A DNA stretch of 41,436 nucleotides from Methanoregula sp. (GCA_026394655.1 JAPKXU010000050.1:1-41436), one strand, 5' to 3'; shown: positions 15,614 to 23,962, counted from the stretch's first letter. The notes: generated by a model from the letters alone, not told the origin. Numbers and translations: made by a program.

Positions 15614-16341
15614 TTCCTCCGGATCACCCGCGGTACCGGTCGCTTGTTGTCCGCGAGCGGATGGCAGCATGTGCACGACAGGGTATCGTCTCGTGGGAAG
15701 GGCTCACGGCACACGGGCGGGGCGAAGCGTTCGATTACCTGATTGGGGAGCGGACAACCGACAGCGCACGTGTTGCCGAGCGGACTGCTGCCGCGATGCT
15801 CCTCGCTGCACGCCATCCGGTCATCTCCATCAATGGCAACACCGCGGCTCTTGCCGCGCCGGAGATCGCCGCGCTCCAACGTGCCTGCGGGGCTATCGTT
15901 GAGGTGAACCTCTTTCATCGCACCGAAGAGCGTGTCCGGCAGATTGAGGCACTGCTTCGTGACGCGGGGGTTGCTGTATTCTCCGGCGAGGCTGAACAAC
16001 TGCTCCCACTCTCCCATGACCGGGCATGGTGCCGTAGAGAGGGGATGTATGCGGCTGACCTGGTGCTCGTCCCGCTGGAGGATGGCGACCGGTGCGAAGC
16101 GCTTGTCCGCATGGGAAAAAAAGTAATCGCGATCGATCTCAATCCACTCTCCCGAACTGCCCGGACAGCCACCCTCACCGTTGTCGATGAACTGACACGC
16201 GCTCTTCCGGCAATTGCCAATGCCTGCACGGCGCTCTCTGTATCCGAGAGAAAACACCTCATTGACTCACTGGACAACCATTATCTTTTGCAAGAAGCAA
16301 TTGTTGAAATGACTACGAGGCTTGCACATGCTCTGGACTGA
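15610..16341 (+). CDS. 4-phosphopantoate-beta-alanine ligase (phosphopantothenate synthetase)
   Basis: A 243-residue protein of the archaeal DUF137 family (PF02006), joining 4-phosphopantoate and beta-alanine with ATP to give 4'-phosphopantothenate. Recognised by the N-terminal PPDHPRYRSLVVRERM, the INGNTAALAAPEI block, VNLFHRTEERV, and AIDLNPLSRTA. The upstream frame is open to 15580, but ATG 15610 sits in an ATGA overlap with the pantoate kinase and matches the family start. Its product feeds CoaBC, encoded just upstream. It overlaps the second RFC small subunit by 14 nt. Confidence 0.92.
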   Translation: MIPPDHPRYRSLVVRERMAACARQGIVSWEGLTAHGRGEAFDYLIGERTTDSARVAERTAAAMLLAARHPVISINGNTAALAAPEIAALQRACGAIVEVNLFHRTEERVRQIEALLRDAGVAVFSGEAEQLLPLSHDRAWCRREGMYAADLVLVPLEDGDRCEALVRMGKKVIAIDLNPLSRTARTATLTVVDELTRALPAIANACTALSVSERKHLIDSLDNHYLLQEAIVEMTTRLAHALD

Positions 16342-17323
16342 GAAGTACCGCCCCACCCGGCTTGAGGAGATCTGCGGGCAGGAGCCGGTAACAAACCTGC
16401 TCTCGTCATTTGCCACATCCGGAAATGTGCCGCATCTCATGCTCACCGGTCCGCACGGGACCGGGAAGAGCGCTGCCATCGAGTGCTTTGCGAAAAAACT
16501 CTACGGGGAGAATTGGGAGATTAACACTTCCGTCTTCCAGACTGCTGACCTCTTCTCGCAAGGTAAAAAAATGCTGGAAGAGGATGAGCGGTATGCCCAC
16601 CTGTACCAGAAAAGCCAGAGCCTGATTGTTAATTTCAAGTATATCCTCAAGTGGTATGCTTCGATGCGTCCTCTCGATGCGGCATTTAAACTGATGGTTT
16701 TTGAAGATGCCCACGCACTCACCCGCGACGCACAGCAGGGACTGCGCAGGATCATGGAACGCTACAGCGGCACATGCCGGTTCATCTTCTCGACGACAAA
16801 CCAGAGTGCGATCATCCCGGCAATCACGTCACGGTGCCTACCGCTCTTCTTTTCGCCGGTCAACACGGATGTGATAAGCTCCCGTTTAAGTATGATCCGG
16901 GCGCAGGAGGATGGCGGGGCGTTTCCCTGCTCTGACGATGATCTCGAGCTCATTGCACAGGCAGCCCAGGGGGATCTTCGTAAAGCAATACTGTTACTCC
17001 AGGTTGCTCTCCAGCACGGGCAGTGTCAGGATGTATCCGGAATTTCCCAGTCTGAGACCGGCACCATTACTGCTTCAGCCCTTGATGCGATCCGTAAAGG
17101 AGATCCTCGTTCAGCAATCCTCCAGTTCGAGTCACTCATGATTGATTACGGGCTCTCTGCACGAGAAGTGCTCTCACTGGTCCAGCAGATTACACACCGG
17201 GATTATAACCATCCTCGTCTCGCCATCGCCATTGCCGACGCAGATTACCGTGTCGGGCACTGCAACAGCGAGTACGTCCAGATCGATGCCTTTGCAACAG
17301 GCATCAGGGATGTCTTTGTATGA
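16328..17323 (+). CDS. Divergent second RFC small-subunit paralogue
   Basis: A 331-residue AAA+ clamp-loader protein related to RfcS (WTEKYRPTRLEEICGQ at the N-terminus) but clearly divergent from the copy at 6404. Walker A GPHGTGKS (41-48) and the SRC arginine finger (168-170) are intact. The Walker B pair is reversed: VFED (Glu126, Asp127) where RfcS has LDE. The NASDERG box is missing and is replaced by a longer segment (about 65-120). ATG 16328 has GAGG 7 nt upstream; a TTG at 16322 is less likely. It is locked between a CoA gene and a methyltransferase by overlaps. It may be a non-hydrolysing subunit in a heteromeric clamp loader, as seen in methanogens with several RFC small subunits (inference). 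Confidence 0.87.
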   Translation: MLWTEKYRPTRLEEICGQEPVTNLLSSFATSGNVPHLMLTGPHGTGKSAAIECFAKKLYGENWEINTSVFQTADLFSQGKKMLEEDERYAHLYQKSQSLIVNFKYILKWYASMRPLDAAFKLMVFEDAHALTRDAQQGLRRIMERYSGTCRFIFSTTNQSAIIPAITSRCLPLFFSPVNTDVISSRLSMIRAQEDGGAFPCSDDDLELIAQAAQGDLRKAILLLQVALQHGQCQDVSGISQSETGTITASALDAIRKGDPRSAILQFESLMIDYGLSAREVLSLVQQITHRDYNHPRLAIAIADADYRVGHCNSEYVQIDAFATGIRDVFV

Positions 17324-18054
17324 GTACAGCAAAGCAGGAGAAGATCCAAGAGCACTATGACGCAATCGCCGATATATATGATAATCATTACGATCTTCCC
17401 CATGGCAGGTGCTACCATACGCACATCAGCCGGCACCTGATGCGGTCGCTCCCCCACGGTGCTGCACTGCTTGACATCGGGTGCGGGACAGGGCTTTTTA
17501 TTGAGAAATATATGAGTGCCGGCGGCAACGCGGTGGGAATTGATCTCAGCCAGCGGATGATCGAGCGCGCCCGTCTCCGTTGTGCAACATCAGATTTTAT
17601 GATAGGGGCGGGAGAGACCATTCCCTTTGCTGACAATTCGTTTGATGCCGTTTCAAGCCTTCTCGTCTTCAGTTACCTGCGGGATCCGGAATCGATGCTC
17701 CGTGAGGCATACCGGGTCCTTAAACCCAGAGGTACCATCGCCATCTGCACACTCGGGAAAAAACTCATCACCCGCGGGATTCCGGCACTCTACCTGATCA
17801 GCGAGAAGATGAAGGTTAAGCATGTAGTCATGAAGGATTTCGGGGAGCATTACTATGATGAGGGCGAGATGTACGATATTTTTTCTTGTGCCGGATTCAC
17901 GAATATCCGGGTAACATGGTGCTCGTTTGCCCATATCGACATGATCGACCCGCTCTTCCAGTTTGCGCGCAAAGTGGAACCATTTGTCGAACGGCGCATC
18001 CCTCAGCTCGCGTATAACATCTGCGTGACAGCAACAAAGCCGGAAGAAGAGTAA
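17320..18054 (+). CDS. Class I SAM-dependent methyltransferase
   Basis: A 244-residue methyltransferase of the UbiE/Methyltransf_11 type. It has an N-terminal YDAIADIYDNHYD segment, SAM motif I LLDIGCGTG (about 50-58), VGIDLSQRMIERA, FADNSFDAVSS, and EAYRVLKPRGTIAI. The acceptor cannot be told from sequence; small molecules or lipids are usual for this group. ATG 17320 overlaps the stop of the RFC paralogue by ATGA, so it is co-translated with it, though no functional link is evident. The gene converges with the AIR-synthase-like gene, leaving only 6 nt between stops. Confidence 0.85.
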   Translation: MSTAKQEKIQEHYDAIADIYDNHYDLPHGRCYHTHISRHLMRSLPHGAALLDIGCGTGLFIEKYMSAGGNAVGIDLSQRMIERARLRCATSDFMIGAGETIPFADNSFDAVSSLLVFSYLRDPESMLREAYRVLKPRGTIAICTLGKKLITRGIPALYLISEKMKVKHVVMKDFGEHYYDEGEMYDIFSCAGFTNIRVTWCSFAHIDMIDPLFQFARKVEPFVERRIPQLAYNICVTATKPEEE

Positions 18055-18060
18055 TGGGTT

Positions 18061-19398
18061 TTATGCAGGGGATTTCCTCTCCTGCATCAGCTGCCGGAGG
18101 ACGCGCTGTTTCTTTTTTATCGCAGATTCCGATGCTCTCTTTACGTCTTTCTTCATCTCCTCGAAGTCGCGGACATCAGTATCGACAACCTTTTTCACCG
18201 GGGTATACGCGGATTCCCGGAACCGGGGCGTGAAATCCTGCTCTTTGCCATTGACCATGAGCACTGACTCCGGCTTTCCTCGTTCCACGTACCCGACTTC
18301 GTGGCACTCCACACCGGTAGACCGGACGGTCCGGCAGATCTCTTCAGATACCGGTGCCGGGGCAACGATGAGGAGTGAATCGAGCGATACACCGAGATAA
18401 TCGATCCGGAGTGTTTCGAGCATCTCCCTTACGTGGGGTTCAACAAGCGAACTCGTGGCTTCTTCCCGGATGACCATCCGGCACTTCGCAGTCTCTGCCA
18501 TCTCGAATGCATCGCCCCGGAGACCCCCATTTGTGACATCGGTCATGGCATGGATTTCAGGGAACACCGGGCTTTTGATCAGCGCTTCGCAGGTGATAAG
18601 GAAGTTCAGGTTGATCGTCTCTTCGACAACTTCGGGAAATCCGGAATAGATTGCCGCGGTTGCGATCGTGCCGCCGCCGGCGCCCTGTGTCATTAAAACG
18701 ACATCTCCCGGTGCGGTTGACTTACGGGCAGTCAGGTGCTGTGCAACCCCAACTGCACCGACACACCCTGTGAGCCGGCTACCGAGTACCATATCCCCCC
18801 CGATCCGCAATGTCGAACCTGTTACAAGGGGCACGTTCATCGCTTCGCCGACGGTCGTGACCCCGGCAGTGTAATCAAAGATCTTTGCCACATCACCATC
18901 ATCAGCCACATGGATATCTGAAAAGAGCATAACCGGTTGAGCACCCATCACGTACAGGTCGCGCAGCGTCGCACGGGTCACATGGAACCCGGCAAGGAAC
19001 GGGTAATCAGAGAGCCGGGAGTGCATGCCGTCAACTGTACAAACTATGTACTCACCACCGGCTTTGACCGCCCCGGCATCATCCATCTCGTCCACTCCTA
19101 CTGACGCATTCGTTTTGCCGATAATTCGGGCGATCTCCCGGTGAGCAAAAAAGTCCCCTTTCCCTCGCGAACCGACACCGAACTCCCCCATCTTCACGCC
19201 AGCGGGTTCAAATTCAAAAAAATCCCCATGCAGCCCCTGGGTGTTCTTTACTTCTTCAATAACCGCGTGGGCGAATGCAGATGCATATGCCGGTCTCGCA
19301 TTTTTGATGGAAATAATATGATCCGTAAGTTTTTTTAAAACAGCCTCTTCAGGTTCGCCGGCACCGAGCCCCCGACGGACTAACTCCTCAACATCCAT
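18061..19398 (-). CDS. AIR synthase-related (PurM/HypE/SelD-fold) protein
   Basis: A 445-residue protein with the two-domain PurM/HypE-like ATP-binding fold. Seen are GVGSRGKGDFFAH, a VGVDEMDDAGAV block like the Asp-rich PurM N-terminal motif, VTRATLRDLYVMGA, the Gly-rich TQGAGGGTIATAA, and AMTDVTNGGLRGD. It carries an extra N-terminal helical part and a Lys/Arg-rich C-terminal tail. Similar proteins in methanogens are annotated only as AIR synthase-related; the substrate is unknown. The frame runs upstream to a GTG at 19467, but ATG 19398 has a TATA-like box 28 nt upstream and is preferred. A methanogenesis-marker role is possible but unproven. Confidence 0.8.
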   Translation of the reverse strand: MDVEELVRRGLGAGEPEEAVLKKLTDHIISIKNARPAYASAFAHAVIEEVKNTQGLHGDFFEFEPAGVKMGEFGVGSRGKGDFFAHREIARIIGKTNASVGVDEMDDAGAVKAGGEYIVCTVDGMHSRLSDYPFLAGFHVTRATLRDLYVMGAQPVMLFSDIHVADDGDVAKIFDYTAGVTTVGEAMNVPLVTGSTLRIGGDMVLGSRLTGCVGAVGVAQHLTARKSTAPGDVVLMTQGAGGGTIATAAIYSGFPEVVEETINLNFLITCEALIKSPVFPEIHAMTDVTNGGLRGDAFEMAETAKCRMVIREEATSSLVEPHVREMLETLRIDYLGVSLDSLLIVAPAPVSEEICRTVRSTGVECHEVGYVERGKPESVLMVNGKEQDFTPRFRESAYTPVKKVVDTDVRDFEEMKKDVKRASESAIKKKQRVLRQLMQERKSPA

Positions 19399-19420
19399 AG
19401 GTTCCGGTTCGTGCGGGAGC

Positions 19421-19430
19421 CATAAATAAC
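19421..19430 (-). promoter_or_regulatory. TATA box of the AIR-synthase-like gene
   Basis: GTTATTTATG on the minus strand is centred about 28 nt before ATG 19398, with no Shine-Dalgarno. This fits a leaderless start and decides against the upstream GTG at 19467. Confidence 0.5.
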
Positions 19431-19466
19431 AAAGGTTTGGTGCCGTAAAAATGGTCGATCCGTGCA

Positions 19467-20459
19467 CTACCGGGCGAGGATTCCCAGCACTTCGTTAAAA
19501 GAGCGGATACCCTCGTCCACGTTTCCGCTCTTCAACAACCTCATACCCTTGACAAGACCTGCCCGGATATCGTGGATATCGATATAATATGCCTGATCGA
19601 ATGCCCGTGCCGAGGCTTCGAGATTCCCGGTAAAGAAGTAGGAGTTCGATAACACCACCCATGCATCAGCAATAGAGGGATTGATCTCAAGGGCGTGTGT
19701 CAGGCACCCGATGGCTTCATCATGCCTGCCCAGCTTCGCGAGTGAGAGCCCTTTCCGGTACAGGGCATTGGCATTGGTGGGATCAACTTCAAGCACCTTG
19801 TCAAGCAGTAGAAGTGCATCGCGATAGCGTTTGAGGTGGATGAGGGCAACCGATTTGCGGATGAGGGCAGAAAAGTAATACGGGTAGATTTTCAGCGCGC
19901 GATCGTAGGAGGCGCATTCTTCGTCATAACGTTTGAGTTTGCCCAACGCATATCCCTTGTTCACCCACGCAGACAGGTAGCGCGGGCGCAGGGCAATCGC
20001 TCTATCAGAGCACCGGATCTCCGCGGCATATTCTCCCATCATGCCATGAGCAACGCCCATGTTGTTCCATGCCGTTGAGTTCTCGGGATCTATCTCAAGT
20101 GCCTTTTTGCAGCACTCCACCTTCACAGAAAACCGCGACAGTCTGCCAAGAGCAAATGCCTTGTTGTTCCAGGCATCGATACAGTATGGATCGATCTCCA
20201 AAGCCTTGTCACAACACTCGATCTCATCCTCAAACTGTCCCAGTTTGCCGAGTGCAAACCCACGCCCCACCCATGCAAGGGCAAGTGTGGGATCGACTTC
20301 AAGCGCACGCGCAAACGCATCAAGGGCTTCCTTGTGCCTTCCCTCTCTGCCGAGCCTGCACCCTTCCTGGTACAGACTCCACCCACTCCCGTGAGAATCA
20401 GCATCGGTGATGAAATCCCGTAACGGCATCGTCGCCTCCGGTGTTTGCGGTAAACTCAT
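19467..20459 (-). CDS. Tetratricopeptide-repeat protein
   Basis: A 330-residue protein made almost wholly of TPR units (about eight), each with the W-x-G/N-K-x-A-L-x-x-L and A-L-E-I-D-P pattern. Examples begin at about 45 (ALDAFARALEVDP), 80, 114, 148, 182, 216 and 250. TPR arrays are protein-protein scaffolds; no catalytic domain, signal or membrane helix is present. Methanomicrobiales carry many such genes. The start ATG 20459 is chosen because a TATA-like AAAATATAAA lies about 30 nt upstream; a TTG at 20474 is the longer alternative. The partner is unknown. Confidence 0.85.
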   Translation of the reverse strand: MSLPQTPEATMPLRDFITDADSHGSGWSLYQEGCRLGREGRHKEALDAFARALEVDPTLALAWVGRGFALGKLGQFEDEIECCDKALEIDPYCIDAWNNKAFALGRLSRFSVKVECCKKALEIDPENSTAWNNMGVAHGMMGEYAAEIRCSDRAIALRPRYLSAWVNKGYALGKLKRYDEECASYDRALKIYPYYFSALIRKSVALIHLKRYRDALLLLDKVLEVDPTNANALYRKGLSLAKLGRHDEAIGCLTHALEINPSIADAWVVLSNSYFFTGNLEASARAFDQAYYIDIHDIRAGLVKGMRLLKSGNVDEGIRSFNEVLGILAR

Positions 20460-20676
20460 AATGCCCAGATTCAATAATTGCTTAACAGGTTTATATTTTG
20501 GTGGATTCTGTCACGTTCGGGTAATCCTCCTCGTTTATACCATTGATCAATCTGATCTTTTAGATGTAGATCCGGTTTTTATCCATTTATGGCGAAAAAA
20601 AACTGCGATCAATCGTAGTAAATTTCCAAATACTTATCTGGGTTCATCTATAATCGTCAGATCAGTGTCTTCCGAT
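20460..20676. promoter_or_regulatory. Divergent promoter region (TPR gene / pilin-like gene)
   Basis: On the minus strand AATATAAACC (about 20487-20497) serves the TPR gene. On the plus strand AAATACTTATC (about 20628-20638) could serve the pilin-like gene. Between them is an inverted repeat, CTGCGAT (20603-20609) and ATCGTAG (20612-20618), with one G-T mismatch, which may be a regulator site. No gene is seen here. Confidence 0.4.
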
Positions 20677-21174
20677 ATGATGAGTGAATCGGATGCAAAT
20701 TCGCATTCGATCGCAATAGTTTTGATGCTGGTTGTTCTCTTTGTGTTCGCTGCACTCGTTCTTGTGATGTTGTTGAGGTTCCCCCAATTCGCGTTGGGTG
20801 AGGAATCTGATGTTCCGGCAATCTTTCAGATTACCAGTATCTCCCATGGCAAGAATTACGACAGCATTGTGGTGTTGCTCCATACCGGATCTGTCACGTA
20901 CACGAACAGTAACCTTATGGCAAAATTCTATAAGAACGATCAACTCTTTCACTGTGATATCCTGACATTGAACGGGTATGATTTTATCAATACGATACAC
21001 CACGGAGTTCAGACAATTGGTGGCGGGGGTTGTTCAGGAAAAACATGGTTACCGGGCGAACGCCTTACCATCAATTTCAACGATAAGACGTTTCATCCGG
21101 GCGATTTGGTGAGAGCCGAGATTTATGACACCACCACCGGGTTGATCATTTCAAGTCATTCGTACCGCGCATGA
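20677..21174 (+). CDS. Type IV pilin-like exported protein
   Basis: A 165-residue protein with a short hydrophilic leader (MMSESDANSHS) followed by a single strong hydrophobic helix (about 12-34) and a beta-type extracellular domain containing GGGGCSGKTW. This layout resembles archaeal type IV pilin-like proteins (DUF1628 group), whose N-terminal helix packs into a fibre core. A clear class III signal-peptidase site is not obvious, so a plain anchored surface protein is also possible. The frame is open upstream to 20407, but those residues overlap the TPR gene and look random; ATG 20677 (or 20680) is preferred. Confidence 0.6.
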   Translation: MMSESDANSHSIAIVLMLVVLFVFAALVLVMLLRFPQFALGEESDVPAIFQITSISHGKNYDSIVVLLHTGSVTYTNSNLMAKFYKNDQLFHCDILTLNGYDFINTIHHGVQTIGGGGCSGKTWLPGERLTINFNDKTFHPGDLVRAEIYDTTTGLIISSHSYRA

Positions 21175-21335
21175 TTTCCGGAGTGCACCCGCATCCCGCA
21201 GAGAACGAGAAGAATTATTTTGGCAGGATGCCGGTTTCCGGATGATTAACTGGGGAACACTTCATCCAGAATGATTGGACGACAGATCAATAACGGCGCG
21301 CACAATAACCCTATGTGCCAGAAAGATGCCAGTTT

Positions 21336-21527
21336 TTAGTCATCGAGCCGTTTGAATACACCTTTTTTGGCTTTTAGGATATTGCATTCCGGGCAGCGCC
21401 ACGTATCCGGGAGATCTTCAAAGGCAACACCGGGAGGAATGCCTCCCTTCTTGTCCCCTTTTGCTGGATCATAGATATAGTGGCATTCAAGACATACCCA
21501 CCGGGAAAGTTTAGTCATCTGTGTCAT
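21336..21527 (-). CDS. Rubredoxin
   Basis: A 63-residue rubredoxin, a one-iron electron carrier. The two CxxC hairpins that bind Fe are Cys12-Cys15 (WVCLECHYIYDP) and Cys45-Cys48 (WRCPECN), with the usual GGIPPGVAFEDLPDTW between. The C-terminal tail is Lys-rich. GAGGT 9 nt upstream supports the ATG at 21527; ATG 21518 is the alternative. In methanogens rubredoxin commonly serves oxygen-detoxifying enzymes such as rubrerythrin or F420-oxidase partners; none is encoded next to it here. Confidence 0.93.
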   Translation of the reverse strand: MTQMTKLSRWVCLECHYIYDPAKGDKKGGIPPGVAFEDLPDTWRCPECNILKAKKGVFKRLDD

Positions 21528-21623
21528 CAGGTATTACCTCAGGATCTGGTATTCATCTCATTTTCCCGTGAAAAATATGAATGCTCCTGTATCGGCACAC
21601 CGGGGACTATCATACCGACACTT

Positions 21624-21658
21624 AAAAAAACGATTTGCACCAGTGTGCATAAAATCGT
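21624..21658 (-). terminator. Hairpin plus T7 terminator of the DUF99 gene
   Basis: On the minus strand, ACGATTT and AAATCGT (21652-21658 and 21630-21636) close a stem with an inner GCAC/GTGC helix and a 3-nt bulge, followed at once by T7 (21624-21630). This is a complete intrinsic-terminator shape, which is unusual in archaea, where T-runs alone often suffice. It lies between the DUF99 stop and the rubredoxin gene. Confidence 0.6.
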
Positions 21659-21696
21659 ATTCCCAATTTTAACTGTTGAACCGGTGATCGCAAATC

Positions 21697-22335
21697 TCAT
21701 CGTGTTTTATTCGGGGGTATGTCAATATTCCAATAAGGATCTGGTGTATATTTTTGGTCTTTTGAACCCGGGTGAACTGCATGAGCTGCATGAGCCGCCC
21801 GTGCACAGAGCCGTGCAACACGGAGAGGTTCCGGGATCTTTCCCCCCAGCGTAAAATCCTTACAGAGGCGGGCAGCATCCATACGTGAAATACCCCAGCT
21901 CCGGATAAAGTGCTCCTGCCCAGTCGGGAGCTGGATCCGCTCGCGTTCTCCCAGCTTGAGGTATGCAGCGAGACGATTGTCGTCGCCGGGAAAATGTGTT
22001 TTAATCTCCGGTTCGAGCCCTTCAGAATTCTCGTACGTCACGCAGATCACCGGAATCTTTGTCTCATCCCAAATGGCAGAAGGATCCATCACGTTAAACC
22101 ACGCGATCACGCACCCGGAGAGCATGATCACGTTGATGTCCCGGCGGTCAAGTTCCTGCACGATCCGGCAGACTGCACGAGTTGCATCCGTCCCGCCAAC
22201 CGTTGCAGTCGCAAAGGCAAACCCGTCGATCTGTAAGTCTTTACGCATTACAACACCGGCAAGGGTCGAATACTGCCTCCCGGAATAACTCTCAGCAATA
22301 CCGAGTACACGCAGCCCCTTTTTCGGGATGTGCAT
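21697..22335 (-). CDS. DUF99 family protein (endonuclease V-like fold)
   Basis: A 212-residue protein of the archaeal DUF99 family (PF01949), structurally related to endonuclease V. Recognised by LRVLGIAES near the N-terminus, the VGGTDAT block, DINVIMLSGCVIAWFNVMD, PVICVTYE, and the end block PEPLRVARL. The function is unknown; the fold suggests nucleic-acid binding or cleavage. After the family end there is an unusual roughly 35-residue tail with an Ala/His-rich run (ARAAHAAHAVHPG). ATG 22335 has no Shine-Dalgarno but a TATA-like TATTTTTAAT 25-28 nt upstream, so it is probably leaderless. Confidence 0.82.
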   Translation of the reverse strand: MHIPKKGLRVLGIAESYSGRQYSTLAGVVMRKDLQIDGFAFATATVGGTDATRAVCRIVQELDRRDINVIMLSGCVIAWFNVMDPSAIWDETKIPVICVTYENSEGLEPEIKTHFPGDDNRLAAYLKLGERERIQLPTGQEHFIRSWGISRMDAARLCKDFTLGGKIPEPLRVARLCARAAHAAHAVHPGSKDQKYTPDPYWNIDIPPNKTR

Positions 22336-22373
22336 AGAAGCACTTATGATACCTGATTAAAAATACTATACCA
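22336..22373. promoter_or_regulatory. Compact divergent leaderless promoter pair
   Basis: Only 38 nt separate two divergent start codons. The minus-strand TATA (22356-22365) and the plus-strand TATA-like CTTATGA (about 22343-22349) each lie 25-28 nt before their ATG, so the two core promoters overlap face to face. Expression of DUF99 and the glycosyltransferase may be mutually affected. Confidence 0.45.
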
Positions 22374-23294
22374 ATGAAATTTAACAAAGATGAGGTCTGT
22401 ATCCTCATTCCTACCTTAAACGAGAACCTGACTATTGGCACGGTGGTCCGGGAGTTTGTAGCATTGGGATACAGTCATATTCTGGTTATAGATGGAAAAA
22501 GCACGGACAATACAGTTAAGACTGCCCGTGAAGCCGGAGCCAATGTCCGCACCCAGTCCGGAAAAGGGAAGGGCAACGCGATTATCGAAGCTTTTGAGGT
22601 GATCGACCAACCGTATATCCTGATGCTTGACGGTGATGGCACGTATTCGGCAAAAGATGCTGAGAAGATGCTGACCCCGCTCTTTTTGGGCTTTGACCAG
22701 GTAATCGGAGACCGGCTCGTTAATGCAGAAGAGGGGGCATTCTCCCGGCTCAACCTCTTGGGCAACCACATGTTAAACATGCTCTTTAAAATTGCCCATA
22801 GCAGGGATCTTCACGATATCCTGTCTGGTTATCGGGCATTCACCCGGCTCGCCATCCAGCAGATGAACCTGAGAGAGAAGGGCTTTGAGATCGAGACTGA
22901 GATCTCTGTAGAATCTGTGAGAAACGGGCAGCGGATTATGGTAGTGCCGGTAAGATATTCACGACGCCCGGGAACAGCAACCAAACTCTCCCCGCTGCAC
23001 GACGGCGTGAAGATCGTTACTACCATTTATCGGCTTGCGCGGGTGAACAACCCGATGTTTTATTTCGGGATGATGGGACTTTTTACCTCACTTTTGGGGG
23101 TTCTTACGGGTATATATGTGCTGCTCGAATGGATGCGCCGTATAGACCATATCCCACTCACCATACTTACGGTACTCCTTATCGTTGTTGGTATCGAGAT
23201 TTTCATGTTCGGCATGATCTCAGATATGCTCCTTGTCTTTCACCGGGAGATCATCCGGGAGATCCAGCTCAACCAGCCAAAAAATCCAAAATAA
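22374..23294 (+). CDS. Family 2 glycosyltransferase, AglJ/Dpm1-like
   Basis: A 306-residue membrane-bound GT2 enzyme. The GT-A domain has PTLNENLTIG, VIDGKSTDNT, the QSGKGKGNAI segment, and the metal/nucleotide motif D86-G-D88-G (MLDGDGTY). DILSGYRAFTR and GFEIETEIS follow. Two C-terminal membrane helices lie at about 228-250 and 262-285. This is the layout of AglJ, which puts the first sugar on dolichol phosphate for N-glycosylation in haloarchaea, and the motif spacing fits that group best. Other dolichyl-phosphate hexose synthases are possible. The ATG follows a TATA-like element at leaderless spacing. Confidence 0.8.
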   Translation: MKFNKDEVCILIPTLNENLTIGTVVREFVALGYSHILVIDGKSTDNTVKTAREAGANVRTQSGKGKGNAIIEAFEVIDQPYILMLDGDGTYSAKDAEKMLTPLFLGFDQVIGDRLVNAEEGAFSRLNLLGNHMLNMLFKIAHSRDLHDILSGYRAFTRLAIQQMNLREKGFEIETEISVESVRNGQRIMVVPVRYSRRPGTATKLSPLHDGVKIVTTIYRLARVNNPMFYFGMMGLFTSLLGVLTGIYVLLEWMRRIDHIPLTILTVLLIVVGIEIFMFGMISDMLLVFHREIIREIQLNQPKNPK

Positions 23295-23318
23295 GTTTTC
23301 CTGAATTTATCATCCCGA

Positions 23319-23326
23319 TTTTTTTT
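23319..23326 (+). terminator. T8 terminator after the glycosyltransferase
   Basis: Eight T residues lie 25 nt after the stop, in the 131-nt convergent gap to the aldolase gene. Confidence 0.45.
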
Positions 23327-23413
23327 CCCAGCCATATTCCGGACGTATTTCGTGATCAATATCCAGATCATTATCCGTTTTTTATCCGAACATTTCGGTA
23401 GGAATGCCCCTAT

Positions 23414-23432
23414 CCTTTAAGTATTTTAAAGG
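23414..23432. terminator. Perfect 7-bp hairpin between convergent genes
   Basis: CCTTTAA (23414-23420) and TTAAAGG (23426-23432) pair around a 5-nt loop. The right arm contains the stop codon of the aldolase gene. It probably marks the end of the minus-strand secF operon or limits read-through from the glycosyltransferase side. Confidence 0.4.
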
Positions 23433-23962
23433 AATTGTTTCCTGAATGCAAGGATTTTGCACGCGTACTCGGCAAGAGAAGTTAACTGGAACGCTTCGTC
23501 AAGATTATTACCGGTGGCAAACGTCCCATGTCCACGCGCAATGACCAGTTTTGAATGGACAAGGGCACCAGCTACTTTTTCTGCGAGATCGTCCGTACCC
23601 GGCGCTCCATTGACCACCGGGATGAGTGGGCAGAATTGTTCTCCTTCGCTGTCGAGTGGTTTTATCGAGTCCATAATAAGCGAAGCAGCGACAGCAAATG
23701 GCGGGTGAGCGTGCACTATGGCACGATGAGGGGTCCTCATGTAAACTGCACGGTGGACCCGATACTCGCTCGATGCCTCCTTTGGGACTGCCCCCTCAAA
23801 TGGCACAAAGACATATTCACCGGGATCATCAAGGTACGCGCCCGTCCGTTTGATTAAAAATCCACGGTCTCCTTTCCGCATACTCAGGTTCCCGAAATTC
23901 CCGCCAATAAGGTGCTCGGCAAAGAGCCGCCTGCCTATCCGTTCAAACTCGCTATCTGACAC
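23426..23962 (-). CDS. Class II aldolase, L-fuculose-1-phosphate aldolase-like
   Basis: A 178-residue zinc aldolase of the FucA/AraD family. It shows GNFGNLSMR, the base-type Glu66 in SSEYRVH, the zinc ligands His84 and His86 (VHAHPP), and His145 (ARGHGTFA). In methanogens the homologue MJ1418 is an L-fuculose-1-phosphate aldolase thought to supply lactaldehyde for the lactyl unit of coenzyme F420. Here it shares a minus-strand gene run with npdG, an F420 enzyme, which fits that idea. The start is GTG 23962 with GAGGTG about 8 nt upstream. It overlaps the glycosylase gene by 28 nt. Confidence 0.82.
   Translation of the reverse strand: MSDSEFERIGRRLFAEHLIGGNFGNLSMRKGDRGFLIKRTGAYLDDPGEYVFVPFEGAVPKEASSEYRVHRAVYMRTPHRAIVHAHPPFAVAASLIMDSIKPLDSEGEQFCPLIPVVNGAPGTDDLAEKVAGALVHSKLVIARGHGTFATGNNLDEAFQLTSLAEYACKILAFRKQFL

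Noticed and set aside
15514-16257. 247-codon minus-strand frame opposite phosphopantoate ligase
   Set aside because: Shadow of a gene supported by family motifs and ATGA overlap.
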